Shown here piece by piece: positions 6,221 to 8,593 of a stretch of DNA of 8,593 nt. The position numbers and the translations under genes are program-made. Below the pieces are notes generated by a model. That model made no database searches and was not told the origin of the DNA. It worked only from the letters and a program-made list of their open reading frames with translations. Positions within the stretch are counted from its first letter, which is position 1. Every line of letters begins with the position of its first letter. The stretch spans positions 1 to 8,593 of the forward strand of contig JAZULN010000056.1 in assembly GCA_045603125.1 (NCBI GenBank), written 5' to 3'. This DNA is from CAKSFT01 sp045603125. Its GTDB lineage: Bacteria; Bacillota; Clostridia; UBA1381.

Positions 6221-8593
6221 TTAGAGTTCAAAAATCGCCTTTTTAAATCTCTTGGCAACCGGATTTTCACATCTTAAATCCGCCTGACAGATTACATACT
6301 TCTTACCTTCATATTCTTTTTCGGCTGCAATCAGCACCGGTTTCCAGTTTCCGTTTTCGTCCATATTACCGCCTGTTAAAATCGGGGTAAAGCCCTGAGC
6401 TTCAAAGGTATTATAACAAATTGGGGTTATCATATCCTCCGACTTATCATACCAATAAGAAAAGTCTTTTGGCATAAATTCCGAAACAGCCTTATGTCCG
6501 GTCTTTCTTGATGCAAAGTGAACAGGTAACATTCCGCATGGCTTAACCTTCACGGTCTCCCCTGCGATTTCATATTCGCCCGCATCTAACATCTCGATTA
6601 GCTCTACCTTTTCGTTCTTTTGGATTTCGCAATCGGAAAATACCTCTACAGTAATTGAGTTATGGGTTATAATCTCGCCCTTTTCATCTGTCAAAATTGC
6701 CTTTATAGTATACTTTTCTCTATCTAAAACCTCGGGAGCTATAAACTCGGCATTTCCAACATAAGTTACCTTACAATCTTCAATTTTTGCATCTCCTGTA
6801 GTCTTTTTAATAAGCTTTTCGCCCTGATATAGCTCGTAGGTTACCTTGCATCCTGAATTTTCTTTATTGGTATCATTACAGATATAGGTTTCAATGCTTA
6901 TGTCCTCGCCGGCAAAATAGGTAAATCTATCCGTTCTTAGTGACACCATTATAGGCTCTAGCGAGTTTCTATATGCAAAATATGCCGGCTTCGGATTTCT
7001 CTTCCAGTCCATAATAGTCTTCATCCAACCTGATGGCCACGCATCGATAAACAGGTGAATCGCATTTGAAACCATGTTATCGTCACGTCTGAAGGCATCG
7101 GTCATGATACTTGTGGCAAAGGCCTGGAATTCGTGGCTTGCCTTTACCCAATCCTTCATATTGTCCTGAGTATCATAGAAGAAATAGTGGAAGTTTCCGG
7201 TCTGTGCACGAACTACATTTGACGGGTTAAATGGCTCTTCTATCCATTCCTTAGGATAGCTCTCACACATAACCTCTTCAAAGTCTATACCCTCAGCACC
7301 ATACTCACCGCATCCGTAATACCAACCCGGGCGGACATTTAACCAATAGCCCTTATGAAGTCTTCCGATGTCGATTCCGTGACCGTTATACCACATAGGA
7401 TAACAGTGGTTATCAGGCATACTCTCGGTCGGCGGGTCATAGTCGCCGTCAACGTGTTTTATGACTCTATCCGGATTTGTAAATCTAATCATTATATCAC
7501 AAGCGGTAAAGAACTGCTCGAGTTCCTGTCTTGTTAAATGTCTGTGAGGCTCATTCATTGCATTCGGGAAAGGCTCGTTGATATATGAGAAGACCACATT
7601 ACATGGATGATTTCTGACTAATCTCTCCGCCTCCTCAACCTGACGTATACCCTCCGAAAACTTTGTTCTTCTCATACATCCAAACAGCGGAAGGTCGGTT
7701 TGGGTCATAAGACCTAATCTATCACAATATTCATAGATTTCGTCCTGAACCGGTCTTTGGGTAAGTCTTAAGAAGTTCATGTTACATAGTTTTGCAAGCA
7801 AGATATCATCAATTAACTGGTCAATTTTACCGTTCATAACGTCTTGTTGCTCAAAGCCCATTGTGTTTGCACCACGAAGACGGATTTTTCTGCCGTTTAA
7901 GTAGAACATTCCCTTTTTCTCTGACTCGGTGTCCTGACAAAAACTTCTCATACCAAACTGACGTGCCGAAAAATCGGTTTTTTCACCGTCAACCAAAACG
8001 GCTACCTGAAGTTGGTATAGATATGGTTTTTTAAGTTCCCAAACCTTCGGATTTTCAATTTTTACCGAGATTTTATATATATTCTTGCCGTTTTTCAAAG
8101 GCATCGGAATACCTGTTCCTAAGCTATCCTTAACCTGTGCCTCGGTTAAGCTATCACCCATACCAACGGCATGCACAGTCTCGGGAGTATATATCTCATC
8201 TTTTATGACTGTTTCTTCAAAGTTCTGACCGAAGATTGAATAGGAAAGCTTAATATCTATTGTCTTATAGGATGCGTTATTTACCTCAACCCAAAGTTCT
8301 GCCATATTATCTTCTAACATTGGTCTTACATAAAGGTCGGTTATGTGGATAATTTCTCTTTCTTCAATATAAACATCGTTATATATACCCATACCTGCAG
8401 GACAATGATGCCAGCCTTCCGCGGCATCGTCCCAGCCAAGGCCTGTTGCGGCATAAAGCTTGTCGCCTTCAACCTGTTCCTGAGTTGCAAAGGCGTTACC
8501 CATATATATGTAATCGTTATATAGTTCAATCTTTAACTTGTTCTTGCCGTCTTTTAAAACGTCAGAGATCAAAAACTCAAATGGAGCAAAGAA
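6221..8593 (-). CDS. Glycoside hydrolase family 2 enzyme (5' partial), specificity undetermined
   Basis: At least 790 residues; the frame is open to the window edge. A TTG at 8572 could be taken as a start, but the seven codons before it read FFAPFEF and run smoothly into LISDVLKDGKNKLKIEL, a GH2 sugar-binding-domain segment, and no ribosome site precedes it. Numbering from the first visible codon: jelly-roll remainder to about 80 (HCPAGMGIYNDVYIE), immunoglobulin-like domain to about 220, then a TIM barrel from about 227 with MFYLNGRKIRLRGAN. The catalytic pair is present: acid/base E340 in SYINEP (codon 7574-7576) and probable nucleophile E430 in GCGEYGAEG (codon 7304-7306). Beta-sandwich and further C-terminal domains follow, ending with an ICQADLRCENPVAKRF motif. 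GH2 enzymes are retaining exo-glycosidases (galactosidase, mannosidase, glucuronidase and others). The glucuronidase NxKG motif is not seen, so the substrate remains open. Localisation is unknown because the N-terminus is missing. Confidence 0.9.
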   Translation of the reverse strand, partial: FFAPFEFLISDVLKDGKNKLKIELYNDYIYMGNAFATQEQVEGDKLYAATGLGWDDAAEGWHHCPAGMGIYNDVYIEEREIIHITDLYVRPMLEDNMAELWVEVNNASYKTIDIKLSYSIFGQNFEETVIKDEIYTPETVHAVGMGDSLTEAQVKDSLGTGIPMPLKNGKNIYKISVKIENPKVWELKKPYLYQLQVAVLVDGEKTDFSARQFGMRSFCQDTESEKKGMFYLNGRKIRLRGANTMGFEQQDVMNGKIDQLIDDILLAKLCNMNFLRLTQRPVQDEIYEYCDRLGLMTQTDLPLFGCMRRTKFSEGIRQVEEAERLVRNHPCNVVFSYINEPFPNAMNEPHRHLTRQELEQFFTACDIMIRFTNPDRVIKHVDGDYDPPTESMPDNHCYPMWYNGHGIDIGRLHKGYWLNVRPGWYYGCGEYGAEGIDFEEVMCESYPKEWIEEPFNPSNVVRAQTGNFHYFFYDTQDNMKDWVKASHEFQAFATSIMTDAFRRDDNMVSNAIHLFIDAWPSGWMKTIMDWKRNPKPAYFAYRNSLEPIMVSLRTDRFTYFAGEDISIETYICNDTNKENSGCKVTYELYQGEKLIKKTTGDAKIEDCKVTYVGNAEFIAPEVLDREKYTIKAILTDEKGEIITHNSITVEVFSDCEIQKNEKVELIEMLDAGEYEIAGETVKVKPCGMLPVHFASRKTGHKAVSEFMPKDFSYWYDKSEDMITPICYNTFEAQGFTPILTGGNMDENGNWKPVLIAAEKEYEGKKYVICQADLRCENPVAKRFKKAIFEL
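6410..6418 (-). promoter_or_regulatory. Possible internal promoter (extended -10) inside the glycosidase gene
   Basis: On the minus strand TGTTATAAT is a full match to the extended -10 consensus (TGnTATAAT), about 200 bases upstream of the small membrane protein. The -35 position, 17 bases further, reads AGGATA, a poor match. The same bases encode Cys-Tyr-Asn in the glycosidase, so the match may be chance. It is listed because valS would otherwise depend on the glycosidase promoter. Confidence 0.2.

Noticed and set aside
5880..6224. A 114-residue plus-strand frame over the valS start and the small gene
   Set aside because: It starts at TTG and lies antisense to valS and to the small membrane gene. 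Its G-rich upstream patch is only the complement of the proline codons of the ValRS PPPNVTG motif.
8570..8572. TTG at 8572 as the true start of the glycosidase
   Set aside because: No ribosome site precedes it and the upstream in-frame codons (FFAPFEF) continue the GH2 N-terminal domain, so the gene is cut by the window edge.

Overview
The window looks like chromosomal DNA from a low-GC, anaerobic Gram-positive bacterium, most likely a clostridium of gut or rumen type. The reasons are AT-rich third positions, mostly TAA stops, purine-rich GGAG-type ribosome sites, a Clostridia-like valyl-tRNA synthetase, and carbohydrate enzymes nearby. The species is not identifiable from the sequence alone.

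There are two convergent transcription units that meet at one hairpin terminator (about 3328-3360). The plus-strand unit (1-3309) holds three tightly packed genes. They are a soluble flavoprotein of the fumarate reductase/succinate dehydrogenase type whose 5' end is cut off by the window, a xylose-isomerase-like TIM-barrel protein, and a D-2-hydroxyacid dehydrogenase. The gaps are 13 bases and a 4-base ATGA overlap. An FAD redox enzyme, a sugar isomerase/epimerase or lyase fold and an NAD(P)-dependent keto-acid/hydroxy-acid reductase together suggest a small catabolic pathway for a sugar or sugar acid. The substrate cannot be read from sequence.

The minus-strand unit (8593-3364) reads glycoside hydrolase family 2 enzyme (5' end outside the window), then a 57-residue two-helix membrane protein, then valS. 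The gaps are 15 and 25 bases, so valS has no room for its own leader between it and the upstream genes. The small membrane protein is below the length at which automatic ORF calls are usually kept.

Nearly every base is coding; no stretch above 60 bases lacks a gene. I see no tRNA, rRNA, CRISPR array, insertion sequence, phage gene or attachment site. I do not see a clearly novel defence or mobile system. The items most worth following are the flavoprotein/TIM-barrel/dehydrogenase cassette and the small membrane protein trapped between a glycosidase and valS.
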